NCBI RefSeq assembly: GCF_000418325.1
Contig: NC_021658.1
Span: 14,364,501 to 14,428,500, forward strand
Direction of reading: 5' to 3'
DNA: 64,000 bases
Origin: Sorangium cellulosum So0157-2
GTDB taxonomy: Bacteria; Myxococcota_A; Polyangia; Polyangiales; Polyangiaceae
Every line of letters begins with the position of its first letter. Position 1 is the stretch's first letter. The notes under the pieces were generated by a model that saw nothing but the letters and a program-made list of their open reading frames with translations, did no database searches and was not told the origin of the DNA. This document shows, one piece after another, positions 1-8,901 of the stretch. The translations under genes and the position numbers were made by a program.

Positions 1-17
1 CGGTAGAATTTGCGCGG

Positions 18-3000
18 ATGATCGCGGGAGACCCGTTCGGCTGGGTGGGCAGCACCATCGGCGGCAAGCTGCTGGTGGACGCCGTGGCCGGGGAGGGGGC
101 GTTCGGCGTCGTCTACCGGGCGACGCACCTCGGCTTCCAGGAGCAGGTCGCGGTCAAGTGTTTGAAGATACCCGCGAATCTCTCGCTGGAAGAGCGGGGG
201 GCGCTGCTCGACACGTTCGAGCGCGAGGCGCGGCTGCTGCACCGGCTCTCGCGCCGGACGACGGGCATCGTCCAGGCGCTCGACGTCGCCGCGGCGACCT
301 CGCCGGAGGGCCACTGGACGCCGTACCTCGTCATGGAGTGGCTCGAGGGGGAGACGCTCGCGCAGCACATCGACGCGCGGAGCGCCGCCGGGCGCGGGCC
401 GTACCCCGTCGACGAGGCGATCGAGCTCCTCGCGCCGGCGGTGTCGGCGCTCGCGATGGCGCACGACGAGCGCGTCTCGCACCGCGACATCAAGCCGGCG
501 AACCTGTTCCTCGTCGGGTCGCCCGGCGCGACGACGATCAAGGTCGTCGATTTCGGCATCGCCAAGGTGATCGACGCGTCGATGCCGCTGTCGAAGGCGC
601 TCGTCGAGACGAGGCGCTCGGCGACGCCGGCGCCCCGCGGGGCCGCGACCGACACGACGCAGGAGCTCGCGGCGTCGCGGACGCTGCACGCGTTCACCCC
701 GCTCTACGGCGCTCCAGAGCAGTTCAACCCGAGGCTGGGCGCGACCGGGCCCTGGACCGACGTGTTCGCGCTGGGGCTCATCCTGCTGCAGCTCGCCTCG
801 GGCAAGCAGCCGCTCGACGGGAGCGACTGGGCCGATCTCTACCTCGCCGCCGTCGACCCGCGCAGGCGGCCGTCGTTCGCGGGGCTGGGCGTCGAGGCGA
901 GCCCCGCGCTCGAGGCGGTCATCGAGCGCGCCGTCGCGGTCGAGCCCGCGGCGCGCTTCCGGGACGCGCGGGAGCTCGGCGAGGCGCTCGCGCGCGTCCG
1001 GGAAGCGCGCCGCGGCGCCGCGCCGAGGCTCGCCGATGCGCTCTCGGCCACGCTGCCGAACGCCGCCTCCGCGCCCGCGTCGGGGCGAGCGCCGCCCCCG
1101 GCCTTCGCAGCGCCCGCGCGCCCCGCGAAGTCCGCGCCGCCGGCGGGCGAGTACCGCGTCTGCACCGTGCTCTCGGCGGAGATCGTCGCCGGCGGCGATG
1201 GGCAGGCGCCGCTCGATCCGGAGCAGGAGCTCGAGCTCCGCGAGGCCTGCTTCGCGCTCGTCCGCGCGCGGGTCGAGGGCCTCGGCGGCGTCGTGAACGG
1301 CCGCGGCAACGGCGCCGTCTCCGCGCTGTTCGGCGCGCCGCGCGCGAGCGACAACGACGCCGAGCGGGCGGTCCGCGCCGGGCTGGAGCTCGCCGCGATC
1401 GACGCGGCGTCGCTCGGCGCGGAGCTGCCGCCGGGGTGCCGGCCGAGGCTGCGCGTGGGCATCAGCACGGGGAGGCTGTTCGTGAGCGGCGCGGCCGGGC
1501 CGGGCGCCCCGGTCGACGCCTCCGGCGAGGCCCTGAGGGCGGCCGCGCAGCTCCAGCAGGGCGCCGCGCCGGGCGCGGTGCTGATCGCGCAGCCCACGTT
1601 CCGGCAGGTCGCCGGCCTCTTCGAGGTCGAGCCGCAGGGCGGCGACGCGCCGAGCTTCCGCGTCCTCAAGGTCGCGAGCGGATCGATCGCCGGATCCGAT
1701 TTCCTCGGCCTGGATACCCGCTTCGTCGGGCGGGCGGCGGAGCTGCAGCGGCTCTCCGAGGCGCTGGAGACCGTCGTCGCGGAGCGGCGCGCGATGTTCG
1801 TCTCCGTGATCGGCGCGGGCGGCGTCGGGCGCAGCCGCCTCCTGTCGGAGATCCGGGCGATGGCGCCGCCTCTTGCGGGCCCGTGCGTCGTGCTCGGCGC
1901 GGCGTGCTCCTCGCTGTCGATGGATGCGAGCTACCACCTCGCCGCGTCGCTCCTGCGCGCCCACTTCCGCGTCCACGACGACGACGCGCGCGACGTCGTG
2001 CTGCGCAAGCTCAGGGCCGGCGTCTCCGGGGCGGGCGCGTGCGAAGGCGCCGGCGGCGCGCCCCACCCGCTCGCCCTGGAGGACGCGCTGGCCGAGATCG
2101 CGGCCGTGCTGTGCCCGCGCCGCGCGGCGCCGGTCGCGTCCGCGACCGCGATCGTCCCCGACGAGGGCGGCGCGGACGTCAAGAAGCGGGTGGCCGCGGC
2201 CGTCGCGGTGCTCCTGCGGGCCGTGGCCGCGCGCGGGGCCGTGGTCGTCCTGCTCGACGACATCCACTGGGCGGACGACGCCAGCCTCGACCTCTTCGAC
2301 GACCTCGCCGTGCGCCTCTCGGACGCGCCGCTGCTCCTCGTCGGCGCCGCGCGGCCCGAGCTCTACGAGCGGCGGCCGCACTGGGGCGAGGGGAAGGCGA
2401 GCCACGCGCGCCTCGATCTCGGCCCGCTGTCGCGGCGGCACGTCGAGGACATGGCCCGCGATCGCCTGCGCCTCGCAGCGCGCTGCTCCGCGGAGGCCAT
2501 CCGCGCCCTGGCCGAGCGCGCGGAGGGCAACCCGCTCATCCTGACCGAGACGCTGTACCTGCTCATCGACGTCGGCGCCCTCGAGCGGCGCGCCGGCGAG
2601 CCGTGGATCCTGCACGAGGAGAAGCTCGCCCGGCTCTCGCTGCCGGCGACGATCCAGGGCGTCGTCCAGGCGCGGCTCGATCGGCTCGACGGCGAGGCGC
2701 GGGCCGTCCTGGCGCAGGCGGCCGTGGTCGGCAGGACGTTCTGGAAGGGCGCGATCGACCACCTCCGCGGCGTCGCGCCGCTCGATGGCGGCGCGTCGAG
2801 CACCGCGGACGTGCTGCGCCGGCTCCGGGATCAGCAGCTCATCCGCGCGCGCGACGCGTCGACCTTCCCCGAGGACTGCGAGTACGTCTTCGCCGAGGCG
2901 GCGACCCAGGAGATCGCCTACGACACGCTCAGCCTCAAGGTGCGCCGCGCGATGCACCGCGCGGTCGCCGCCTGGCTCGACGGCATGTCGGCGGCGCCGC

Positions 3001-4325
3001 GGGGGCTCGGGGAGGTCGGGGCGGCGCTCGCGGCGCTGCACCACGATCGCGGCGGCGACGCGCGCAGCGCCGCGCTCGCCTACGCCCGCGCCGCGGCCAG
3101 CGCGGCGTCGCTCGGGCAGAACGCCGAGGCGCTGCGCCACTTCGAGCGGGCCCGGGAGATCCACGCGAGCGCCGAGGGCGGCCCGGAGGCGAGCGGCCCG
3201 CCGGCGGCCGCGCCGGCGGGCGGCGAGCGCCGGCTGTTCGCGTGGCACGAGCGCGCTGGGCTCCTGCTCGACGCCGGCGACGCGCTCCGGCGCGCGGGCC
3301 GCCTCGACGAGGCGGAGCGCGCGTACCACGAGGCGCGGGCGCGGATCCTCCGCGTGGAGCGGCGCGCCTCCGCGCCGTCCGCGCGCGACCCGAGCGCGGC
3401 GCTGCTCTGGGACGCGCGCGTCGATTACCGCCTCGCCCTCGCGCTCAAGGTGCGCGGCGCGACGGCCGAGGCGCGCGCGCTCGTCGAGCGGGCGATCGCG
3501 CTCGCCGAGCGCGGCGGCGCCGCCCCGGAGGCGCTCCCGATGGTCGGCCTGCTCGCGGCGCTCCACCGGCGCGACGGCGATCTCGACGCCTGCCGCGCGG
3601 TCGCGCTCCGGAGCCTGCGCGTCTGCGCGACGCTGCCGCCCGGCGACGGCCGCCGCCGCGAGGCCGCGTCGCAGCTGCTCCTCGCGCTCGGGACGGTGTT
3701 CTACTCGCGCGGCCGGCTGGTGCAGGCCGAGCGCTGCTACCGCCAGGCCGCGCGCGCGGTCGACGACCGCGCGTCCCCGCAGGCGCTGAGCTTCGCGCTG
3801 AACGGCGTCGCGGCGGCGCTGTTCGCGAGGGGCGACCTCGGCGGCGCCCGCGAGGTGTTCGCCCGCGCGCTCGCGCTGAAGGAGCGGCTCGGCGATCTCC
3901 AGGCGATCGCGTCCGGGCACAACAACCTCGCGGAGGTCGAGCTCCGGCTCTCGCGCCCGCGCGCCGCGCTCGAGCACGCGCGGCGCGCGGTGACGCTGGG
4001 CGAGCAGGCCGGCGCGGGCGCCGACCTCCCGGACGCGTACCGCAACCTGGCCGCGGCGCTGCTCGCGGTCGGCCACGTCGGCGAGGCGCTCGAGTCCGGC
4101 TGCGCGGCGCTGCGCCTCGCCGAGGTGGGCGGCGGGCGCGTGTACCTCGCCGACGTGGCGCTCGGCCTCGCGACGATCTGCCGCGCGGGCCTGCGCGACG
4201 CCGCGACGCGCCCTCGCGCCGAGTCCGCCGTGGCGCAGCTCTCCGCCTCGCTGGCGGCGCATTTCGTGGAGGGCGAGCTCGCCGCGCGGGCGCGCGAGTG
4301 CCGCGCGGTGCTCGCGGGGTCCTGA
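18..4325 (+). CDS. Ser/Thr protein kinase with cyclase-like, AAA ATPase and TPR regions
   Basis: A cytoplasmic signalling megaprotein of 1435 residues. The N-terminal Hanks-type kinase domain (about 20-330) shows the glycine loop GEGAFGVVY, VAVK with Lys47, HRDIKPAN with Asp157, DFG at 178-180 and an APE-like YGAPEQF, so it should be catalytically active. Residues about 379-555 resemble a class III nucleotide cyclase domain, but the two metal-binding Asp positions read Glu (LSAEIV) and Asn (GRGNGAV), so cyclase activity is unlikely. An AAA/NB-ARC-like ATPase follows, with a P-loop GAGGVGRS in which the usual Lys is Arg605, and a Walker B LLDDIHWADD near 750. The C-terminal 350 residues are TPR-like helical repeats. 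The start fits the family's usual DPFGWVG opening, but no in-frame stop lies between base 1 and the ATG. The substrate is unknown. Confidence 0.93.
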   Translation: MIAGDPFGWVGSTIGGKLLVDAVAGEGAFGVVYRATHLGFQEQVAVKCLKIPANLSLEERGALLDTFEREARLLHRLSRRTTGIVQALDVAAATSPEGHWTPYLVMEWLEGETLAQHIDARSAAGRGPYPVDEAIELLAPAVSALAMAHDERVSHRDIKPANLFLVGSPGATTIKVVDFGIAKVIDASMPLSKALVETRRSATPAPRGAATDTTQELAASRTLHAFTPLYGAPEQFNPRLGATGPWTDVFALGLILLQLASGKQPLDGSDWADLYLAAVDPRRRPSFAGLGVEASPALEAVIERAVAVEPAARFRDARELGEALARVREARRGAAPRLADALSATLPNAASAPASGRAPPPAFAAPARPAKSAPPAGEYRVCTVLSAEIVAGGDGQAPLDPEQELELREACFALVRARVEGLGGVVNGRGNGAVSALFGAPRASDNDAERAVRAGLELAAIDAASLGAELPPGCRPRLRVGISTGRLFVSGAAGPGAPVDASGEALRAAAQLQQGAAPGAVLIAQPTFRQVAGLFEVEPQGGDAPSFRVLKVASGSIAGSDFLGLDTRFVGRAAELQRLSEALETVVAERRAMFVSVIGAGGVGRSRLLSEIRAMAPPLAGPCVVLGAACSSLSMDASYHLAASLLRAHFRVHDDDARDVVLRKLRAGVSGAGACEGAGGAPHPLALEDALAEIAAVLCPRRAAPVASATAIVPDEGGADVKKRVAAAVAVLLRAVAARGAVVVLLDDIHWADDASLDLFDDLAVRLSDAPLLLVGAARPELYERRPHWGEGKASHARLDLGPLSRRHVEDMARDRLRLAARCSAEAIRALAERAEGNPLILTETLYLLIDVGALERRAGEPWILHEEKLARLSLPATIQGVVQARLDRLDGEARAVLAQAAVVGRTFWKGAIDHLRGVAPLDGGASSTADVLRRLRDQQLIRARDASTFPEDCEYVFAEAATQEIAYDTLSLKVRRAMHRAVAAWLDGMSAAPRGLGEVGAALAALHHDRGGDARSAALAYARAAASAASLGQNAEALRHFERAREIHASAEGGPEASGPPAAAPAGGERRLFAWHERAGLLLDAGDALRRAGRLDEAERAYHEARARILRVERRASAPSARDPSAALLWDARVDYRLALALKVRGATAEARALVERAIALAERGGAAPEALPMVGLLAALHRRDGDLDACRAVALRSLRVCATLPPGDGRRREAASQLLLALGTVFYSRGRLVQAERCYRQAARAVDDRASPQALSFALNGVAAALFARGDLGGAREVFARALALKERLGDLQAIASGHNNLAEVELRLSRPRAALEHARRAVTLGEQAGAGADLPDAYRNLAAALLAVGHVGEALESGCAALRLAEVGGGRVYLADVALGLATICRAGLRDAATRPRAESAVAQLSASLAAHFVEGELAARARECRAVLAGS

Positions 4326-4382
4326 GGGGCCGCGCCTCTTCATCGTTGGGCAGCGCGGCGTGCCGCGCAGGAGACGTTCGTC

Positions 4383-5855
4383 ATGATTAAGGCTTGGAAT
4401 CAGGCAGCTCTCGTTTTGACCGCCGTGGCCGCGCTCGGCCCGGCGGCGCTCGGGTGCGCGTCGGACCCTGAACCGACGCAGGGCGCGTGCCCGGGGGCGC
4501 TCACGGCTTCCGGCGCGTGCATCGGCGTCCCCGCCGGCGCGCTCTGCGGCGGCGACTTCTGCGCCGGGTCCGTCGATTGCGCCGAGGTGATCGAGGTCGC
4601 GAGCCCCGCGGCGCTCTCGCCGGCCGCCGCGGCGGCGGAGCCCGGGGCGTGCATCGCGCTCGGCCCCGGCACGTACGGCTCCGTCGATCTGCCGCCCGGC
4701 GTGAGCCTGCTGGGCAGGGGCGCCGGCTCCGTGACCGTGGCGGCGGTCTCGCTTGCGGCCGGCGACGGCGCCGTCCTCCGGGGGCTCACGGTCGGCGAGG
4801 GCGGCGTCGCGCTCGCGGCCGGCGCGCGGGCGCGGATCGAGGCGGTGCGCGTCGCCGGGAGCGCGGCCGACGGCGTGACGGTCGGCCTCGGCGCGACGCT
4901 CGACCTCGTCGACGCGGCCATCGAGGGCTCGGCGCGCTACGGCCTGAGCGTGTTCGACGCCGACCGCGTCTCGGTGGTGCGGTCCGTCGTCTCCGGCTCG
5001 CGGGGGCCGGGGCTGTGGGCGCAGTGCACCGGCGGCTGCGACTGCGAGGCGACGGTGGACCTCGAGGTCGCGGACGCGGTCCTCCGCGACAACAAGGTGG
5101 TCGGCGTGTCGCTCGTCGGGGCGCGCGCCTCGCTGTCCCGCGTCGAGGTGAGCGGCAACGGCCTGACCGGGTTCGATCCGAGCGGCGGCGTCTCCGTGTC
5201 CGGCTGCTCGAGCCTCGATGCGACGTCCCTCAAGGTGGCCGACAACAGCGGCTTCGGTCTCCTGATCGACGGCGCGAGCGCGGCCATCGGCGGGGACGGC
5301 GCGGGGTTCGAGGTGAGCGGCAACCAGCCCGGGATCTGGATCCAGAACACGACGCTGGAGCAGCCCGTCGCGCTCCGCGGGGGCGTCCTCGAGAAGAACA
5401 GGGCCATCGGCCTGGGCATGAGCGGCGAAGCGCGCGGCATCATCATCGACGGCATGCGCATCGCCGGGACCTTCGCCGACTCGGCGGTGGTGAGCGCGAG
5501 CGGCGAGCAGGCCCAGGAGGTCGTGGGCGACGGCGTGAGCTGGCAGGAGCGGGCGCAGGCGGCGATCCACGGGCTCGTCCTCAGCGGCAACGGGCTCGAG
5601 TCCAGCAACCCGTCCATCGACCCGTCGCGCCGGGCGAGCATGCTCATCGACGGCGACGTCGGCCGGGACAGCCGCCTCGGGGCCATCACGCTCGAGGGCG
5701 GCGACGAGGAGGCGGGCATCGTGCAGCAGCGCCTGGCCGCCGGCGGCGTCAGCCCGCTGCGGAGCACGGATGTCCCGCGCATCACGACGAGCCCGGACGC
5801 GCTCTTCTCCGTGCCCGTCGCGCCCATCGCGCCGGCGGCGGTCGAAGCGCCGTGA
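4383..5855 (+). CDS. Right-handed beta-helix repeat lipoprotein
   Basis: A predicted secreted lipoprotein of 490 residues. The N-terminus is a short basic and hydrophobic signal peptide ending in a lipobox-like AALGC, so Cys25 is the likely lipidation site. The remainder is rich in Gly, Val and Asn with regularly spaced short strands (SLLGRGAGSVTV, VSGNQPGIWIQ, ILSGNG-like turns), typical of parallel beta-helix (pectate-lyase fold, NosD-like) proteins. Several Cys residues cluster at about 33-65 and 213-221, suggesting disulfides. An AGGAG ribosome site at 4369-4373 supports the ATG. It lies 57 bp after the kinase gene and may be co-transcribed with it. No catalytic residues can be assigned, so it could be an adhesin or a carbohydrate-active surface protein. 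Confidence 0.82.
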   Translation: MIKAWNQAALVLTAVAALGPAALGCASDPEPTQGACPGALTASGACIGVPAGALCGGDFCAGSVDCAEVIEVASPAALSPAAAAAEPGACIALGPGTYGSVDLPPGVSLLGRGAGSVTVAAVSLAAGDGAVLRGLTVGEGGVALAAGARARIEAVRVAGSAADGVTVGLGATLDLVDAAIEGSARYGLSVFDADRVSVVRSVVSGSRGPGLWAQCTGGCDCEATVDLEVADAVLRDNKVVGVSLVGARASLSRVEVSGNGLTGFDPSGGVSVSGCSSLDATSLKVADNSGFGLLIDGASAAIGGDGAGFEVSGNQPGIWIQNTTLEQPVALRGGVLEKNRAIGLGMSGEARGIIIDGMRIAGTFADSAVVSASGEQAQEVVGDGVSWQERAQAAIHGLVLSGNGLESSNPSIDPSRRASMLIDGDVGRDSRLGAITLEGGDEEAGIVQQRLAAGGVSPLRSTDVPRITTSPDALFSVPVAPIAPAAVEAP

Positions 5856-5949
5856 TGCGCCGGTCGTGCCCGCGGCAGCGACCTGGCACCGGGCTCCGCG
5901 ACCGCGTCCGAGGTGGGTGCGGGAGCGCGTCGAGCCCACAAAAAGCAAG

Positions 5950-6030
<81 letters not shown>

Positions 6031-6236
6031 TGAGGTCCAGGCGCTTTCGCCTGACGCACGGACTACGTAGTCGAACCTCGGCGCCGTGTCGAGCCCCATG
6101 AAGCGCGTCGCGGCGCGCTCGTGGGTGCCACGGCGTCTCGGCCGCGCGGCGAACGCTCGAGGACCTGCCTCCCCGCGTCCTCCCGCCGGGGACCATCCGG
6201 CTGCAGTCGGAGCGCAATTCGGCGCGGATCGCGCGC

Positions 6237-6290
6237 GGGGTGGGGTGTGGGGTGCGTGGTGGCGCGTGGGGTGGTGGCGCGCGGGGTGGG
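6237..6290 (+). repeat. G-run-rich tract upstream of a membrane protein gene
   Basis: Five G4 runs (6237-6240, 6242-6245, 6249-6252, 6268-6271, 6283-6286) and a final GGG occur in a GTGGGGTG-like imperfect repeat. The first three are separated by loops of 1-3 nt. This could fold as a G-quadruplex in single-stranded DNA or RNA, about 70 bp before the gene at 6357. Function is unknown. Confidence 0.4.
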
Positions 6291-6356
6291 TAGAGCCGGA
6301 GCGCGCGTCGCCCGGGACTTGCCTCGTTCGGGAAGCCCCGTACGCTTGGAGGTGTC

Positions 6357-7145
6357 GTGGATCCGTTCGATTCCGAGGACGAGGGGCGGGGCAGCCGGCT
6401 GATTCCGGTGCTGCTCTTCACCGGCTCCGCAGCGCTGGCCGCGGCTGCGCTCCGGTTCGCCTGGCAGCAGCCGGTGATCATGGCGGCGGTGCTCGGCCTG
6501 GTCCTCGCGTTCGGAGCGGCCCGCTGGCTCGCTCGCCGCAAGCTGCGCCGGCTGCTCCGCTCGGGCGACGTGCGCTCGGTGCTGCAGCGCTGGTCGCCGA
6601 CGCTGCATCGCATCCCGCACCCCGCCACGATGGCGCCGCTCATGACGGCGACGGCGTTCGCCGCCTACGGCTGGGTCGAGAAGGCGCGGGCGGCCATGGC
6701 GGCGGCCGAGCGGGGGCCGGCGTGGGACGCGGCGCTCGAGCACCGGCTCTTCCTGGACACGCTCCTCTACACCTTCGAGGGCGATCGCGACGCGGCCCTC
6801 GAGCGCGCCGGTCGCCTGGAGCGCCTCCCGCTCCCGAACGTCAGCTCTCCTTTCCGCAACCGGGTGGTCACCTTGCGGGCGGCGGCCGGCGCGCTCGCCC
6901 GCGCCTTCGCGCACACGAGCGTGCCGGGCGACCGCGCGCTCCTGGAGCGCGCGAGCGAGGTCAGCCCGCTCGTCTTCTGGGCCATGCGCTACGCCGCGGC
7001 CGTCATCGCCATCGACGAGGGCGAGCTCACCCGCGTCGGGGAGTTGCTCGCCAACGCGCCGTCGTGGCCGCAGGAGTCGACGTTCCGCGCCTTCCACGAC
7101 GAGATCGCCGATCGCGCCGGCCTCCCGCGCCCGGCGAGCGCGTAG
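6357..7145 (+). CDS. Small membrane-anchored protein of unknown function
   Basis: A 262-residue protein I do not recognise. After a short acidic N-terminus there are two adjacent hydrophobic helices (about 15-32 and 37-55), then a basic stop-transfer stretch (ARRKLRRLLR) and an Ala-rich, helix-prone soluble region of about 190 residues with no catalytic motif. The start is GTG, chosen because GGAGG lies 5 bases upstream at 6348-6352 and the next residues (DPFDSEDE) match an exposed N-terminus. It is transcribed convergently with the hotdog-fold gene. The helical tail may act as a protein-interaction or TPR-like domain, but that is only an impression. Confidence 0.75.
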   Translation: MDPFDSEDEGRGSRLIPVLLFTGSAALAAAALRFAWQQPVIMAAVLGLVLAFGAARWLARRKLRRLLRSGDVRSVLQRWSPTLHRIPHPATMAPLMTATAFAAYGWVEKARAAMAAAERGPAWDAALEHRLFLDTLLYTFEGDRDAALERAGRLERLPLPNVSSPFRNRVVTLRAAAGALARAFAHTSVPGDRALLERASEVSPLVFWAMRYAAAVIAIDEGELTRVGELLANAPSWPQESTFRAFHDEIADRAGLPRPASA

Positions 7146-7195
7146 CGCGCCCGGCCGTCGCGCGCGGGCCGCGCGCCGCTCGCCGCTCGCCGGCC

Positions 7196-7225
7196 CGCGC
7201 CGCCGCGCCGTCCGGCGGCGGCGCG
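7196..7225. terminator. Hairpin between convergent genes
   Basis: CGCGCCGCCG pairs perfectly with CGGCGGCGCG across a loop of about 7-10 nt. It sits between the stops of the genes ending at 7145 (+) and 7262 (-). There is no T-run, so a role as a bidirectional terminator is inferred from position. Confidence 0.4.
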
Positions 7226-7261
7226 CTCGCTCGAGGGGCCCCGCTCGACCGAGGGGCCCGC

Positions 7262-8185
7262 TCAGCCCTGGAACAGCGTGCGGATGTAGCAGTACGCGCG
7301 CGCCTCGGGCGCGGCGCTCTCGGCGCCGTGCGGCGGGTCCGGCACGAACGCGCCGAGCGCGCCGAGCGCGCCGTCGATCGCGAACGTGCGCAGCACGATC
7401 CTCGCGCGCGCGCCCGCGAAGCACGGCTTGCGGTAGGCGACCTCCACCCTCCGGGCGAGCACCGCCGTGCCGTGCCCGTGCTGCGCGAGCCGCCGGAGCG
7501 CCGCCTCCGCGAAGAGCCGCGGGTACACGAGCGAGTTCACGTGCTGGTTGCCGTCCGTGTGATCGAGGCCGAACGCGATCGGGATCGGATCCAGCGTCGG
7601 CTCCGGGTCGAACGGCTCCGCGCCCGCCGGCAGCCCCATCAGCGCCTCCGGCGAGCGCCAAGCGTAGCGCTCCGGCGGGACCGGCGGCAGGTCCGGCGCG
7701 TCGAAGCGCAGCACCTTGCGCGCGCCCGGCTCGGCGAAGGGTCGCGTGAACACGTGCTCCGCGAACACCCGGCCGACCTGGATCGGCTCGCCGGCGCCGG
7801 GCGGCGGCGGGCCGTAGGTCCGGCTGCGGCGCGCGTTGGCCGAGAGCCACATGGCCAGGATCAGCCGGTTCACCTCCGACGCGGCGTCCTCCGTGCGCGC
7901 GAGCTGGTAGCTGCCCTTGAGCTCCAGCGGCTCCCGCGCCGCGATGGGGCCGTCGCCGCCCTCGATGATGAGGCGGGTGAGGATCGGGATGATCCCCTGC
8001 GTGGTCATCAGCGCCTCGACGGGGCTCGCTCGCAGGAGCTTCACCCAGATCGCGGGCCCGAGGCCGTGCGGCAGCGCGTCCAGCATCACCCGTCCGTTCT
8101 GGCTGACGTCTTCGAAGCGGAGGTGCATGACGGCGTTCGCCTGCTGCTGCTCGGGGACGTGGGGCTCGTCGGGGAAGTCGTGCAT
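7262..8185 (-). CDS. Hotdog-fold (thioesterase-like) protein
   Basis: A protein of 307 residues that probably adopts a double-hotdog acyl-CoA or acyl-ACP binding fold. The best signature is DHTDGNQHVNSLVYPRLFAEAALRRL near residues 213-238, which matches the D-x-N-x-HVN-x-x-Y pattern of 4-hydroxybenzoyl-CoA-like thioesterases; the following strands (VEVAYRKPCFAGARARIVL) also fit. The N-terminal half (FEDVSQNGRV) could be the first, degenerate hotdog. An upstream TTG in frame extends the ORF by 8 codons, but the ATG at 8185 is preferred because GGAGAGGGG lies just before it. It is divergent from peptide deformylase. The substrate is unknown. Confidence 0.72.
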   Translation of the reverse strand: MHDFPDEPHVPEQQQANAVMHLRFEDVSQNGRVMLDALPHGLGPAIWVKLLRASPVEALMTTQGIIPILTRLIIEGGDGPIAAREPLELKGSYQLARTEDAASEVNRLILAMWLSANARRSRTYGPPPPGAGEPIQVGRVFAEHVFTRPFAEPGARKVLRFDAPDLPPVPPERYAWRSPEALMGLPAGAEPFDPEPTLDPIPIAFGLDHTDGNQHVNSLVYPRLFAEAALRRLAQHGHGTAVLARRVEVAYRKPCFAGARARIVLRTFAIDGALGALGAFVPDPPHGAESAAPEARAYCYIRTLFQG

Positions 8186-8298
8186 GGCCCCTCTCCATAG
8201 CTGACGCAAAAGCGCGCCGCATGGCCGCGCGCGTGGTCGACGATCGCGTGGCCCCGAGGGACGGGGGCGGCGGCGCGCGCGTATGGTACGATCGGCGC

Positions 8299-8874
8299 GT
8301 GACGCTCCTGAAAATCGCCCACATCGGCAACCCCGTCCTCAGGCAGCGAGCGCGCGAGGTCACGCCGGAAGAGCTCTCGTCTCCCGCCATGCAGGCGTTC
8401 ATCGACGACCTGGTCGAGACGATGCGCGACGCGAACGGCGCGGGCATCGCCGCCCCTCAGGTCCACGCGCCGCTGCGCATCTTCGCGGTCGAGGTGCAGG
8501 ACAACCCGCGGTATCCGTACAAGCCCAACATCCCGCTCACGATCGTGGTCAACCCCGTGATCGAGCCGCTCACGCAGGAGACGTTCGAGAACTACGAGGG
8601 GTGCCTGAGCGTGCCGAACCTGAGGGGCGTCGTCGAGCGCGCCACCGAGATCCGCCTGACCGGCCTGGATCGCGACGGGAAGCCGATCGACCGCGTCGTG
8701 CGCGGGCTGTCGGCGGGCACCTTCCAGCACGAGAAGGACCACGTCGACGGCGTGCTCTTCGTCGATCGCGTGAAGGATCCCCGCACGCTCTGCACGTGGG
8801 CGGAGTTCGATCGCTACCACAAGCAGCCCTTCGTCGAGCGCATCGTCCCGTTCATCCAGCGGATGGGCGGCTGA
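8299..8874 (+). CDS. def: Peptide deformylase
   Basis: Removes the N-formyl group from nascent proteins; a metal-dependent cytoplasmic enzyme. All three family motifs are present: GAGIAAPQ at 47-54, EGCLS with metal ligand Cys102, and QHEKDH with ligands His144 and His148 and catalytic Glu145. With the GTG at 8299 the protein is 191 residues, close to the usual 165-200, and begins TLLKIAHIGNPVLRQRA as expected. An ATG 26 codons upstream would add a non-conserved arginine- and glycine-rich tail, so it was rejected. A lipoprotein gene follows after 27 bp. No fmt gene is adjacent. Confidence 0.95.
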   Translation: MTLLKIAHIGNPVLRQRAREVTPEELSSPAMQAFIDDLVETMRDANGAGIAAPQVHAPLRIFAVEVQDNPRYPYKPNIPLTIVVNPVIEPLTQETFENYEGCLSVPNLRGVVERATEIRLTGLDRDGKPIDRVVRGLSAGTFQHEKDHVDGVLFVDRVKDPRTLCTWAEFDRYHKQPFVERIVPFIQRMGG

Positions 8875-8901
8875 GGTGCCTCGCGGCGCGGAGCCAGCGC
8901 G

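Noticed and set aside
1158..1680. An active adenylate or guanylate cyclase domain in the kinase protein
   Set aside because: Both metal-binding Asp positions are substituted, so only a cyclase-like fold is claimed.
158..4390. A 1410-residue ORF in another frame over the kinase gene
   Set aside because: Arg/Pro/Ala-rich shadow product with no domain; the kinase frame has clear motifs throughout.
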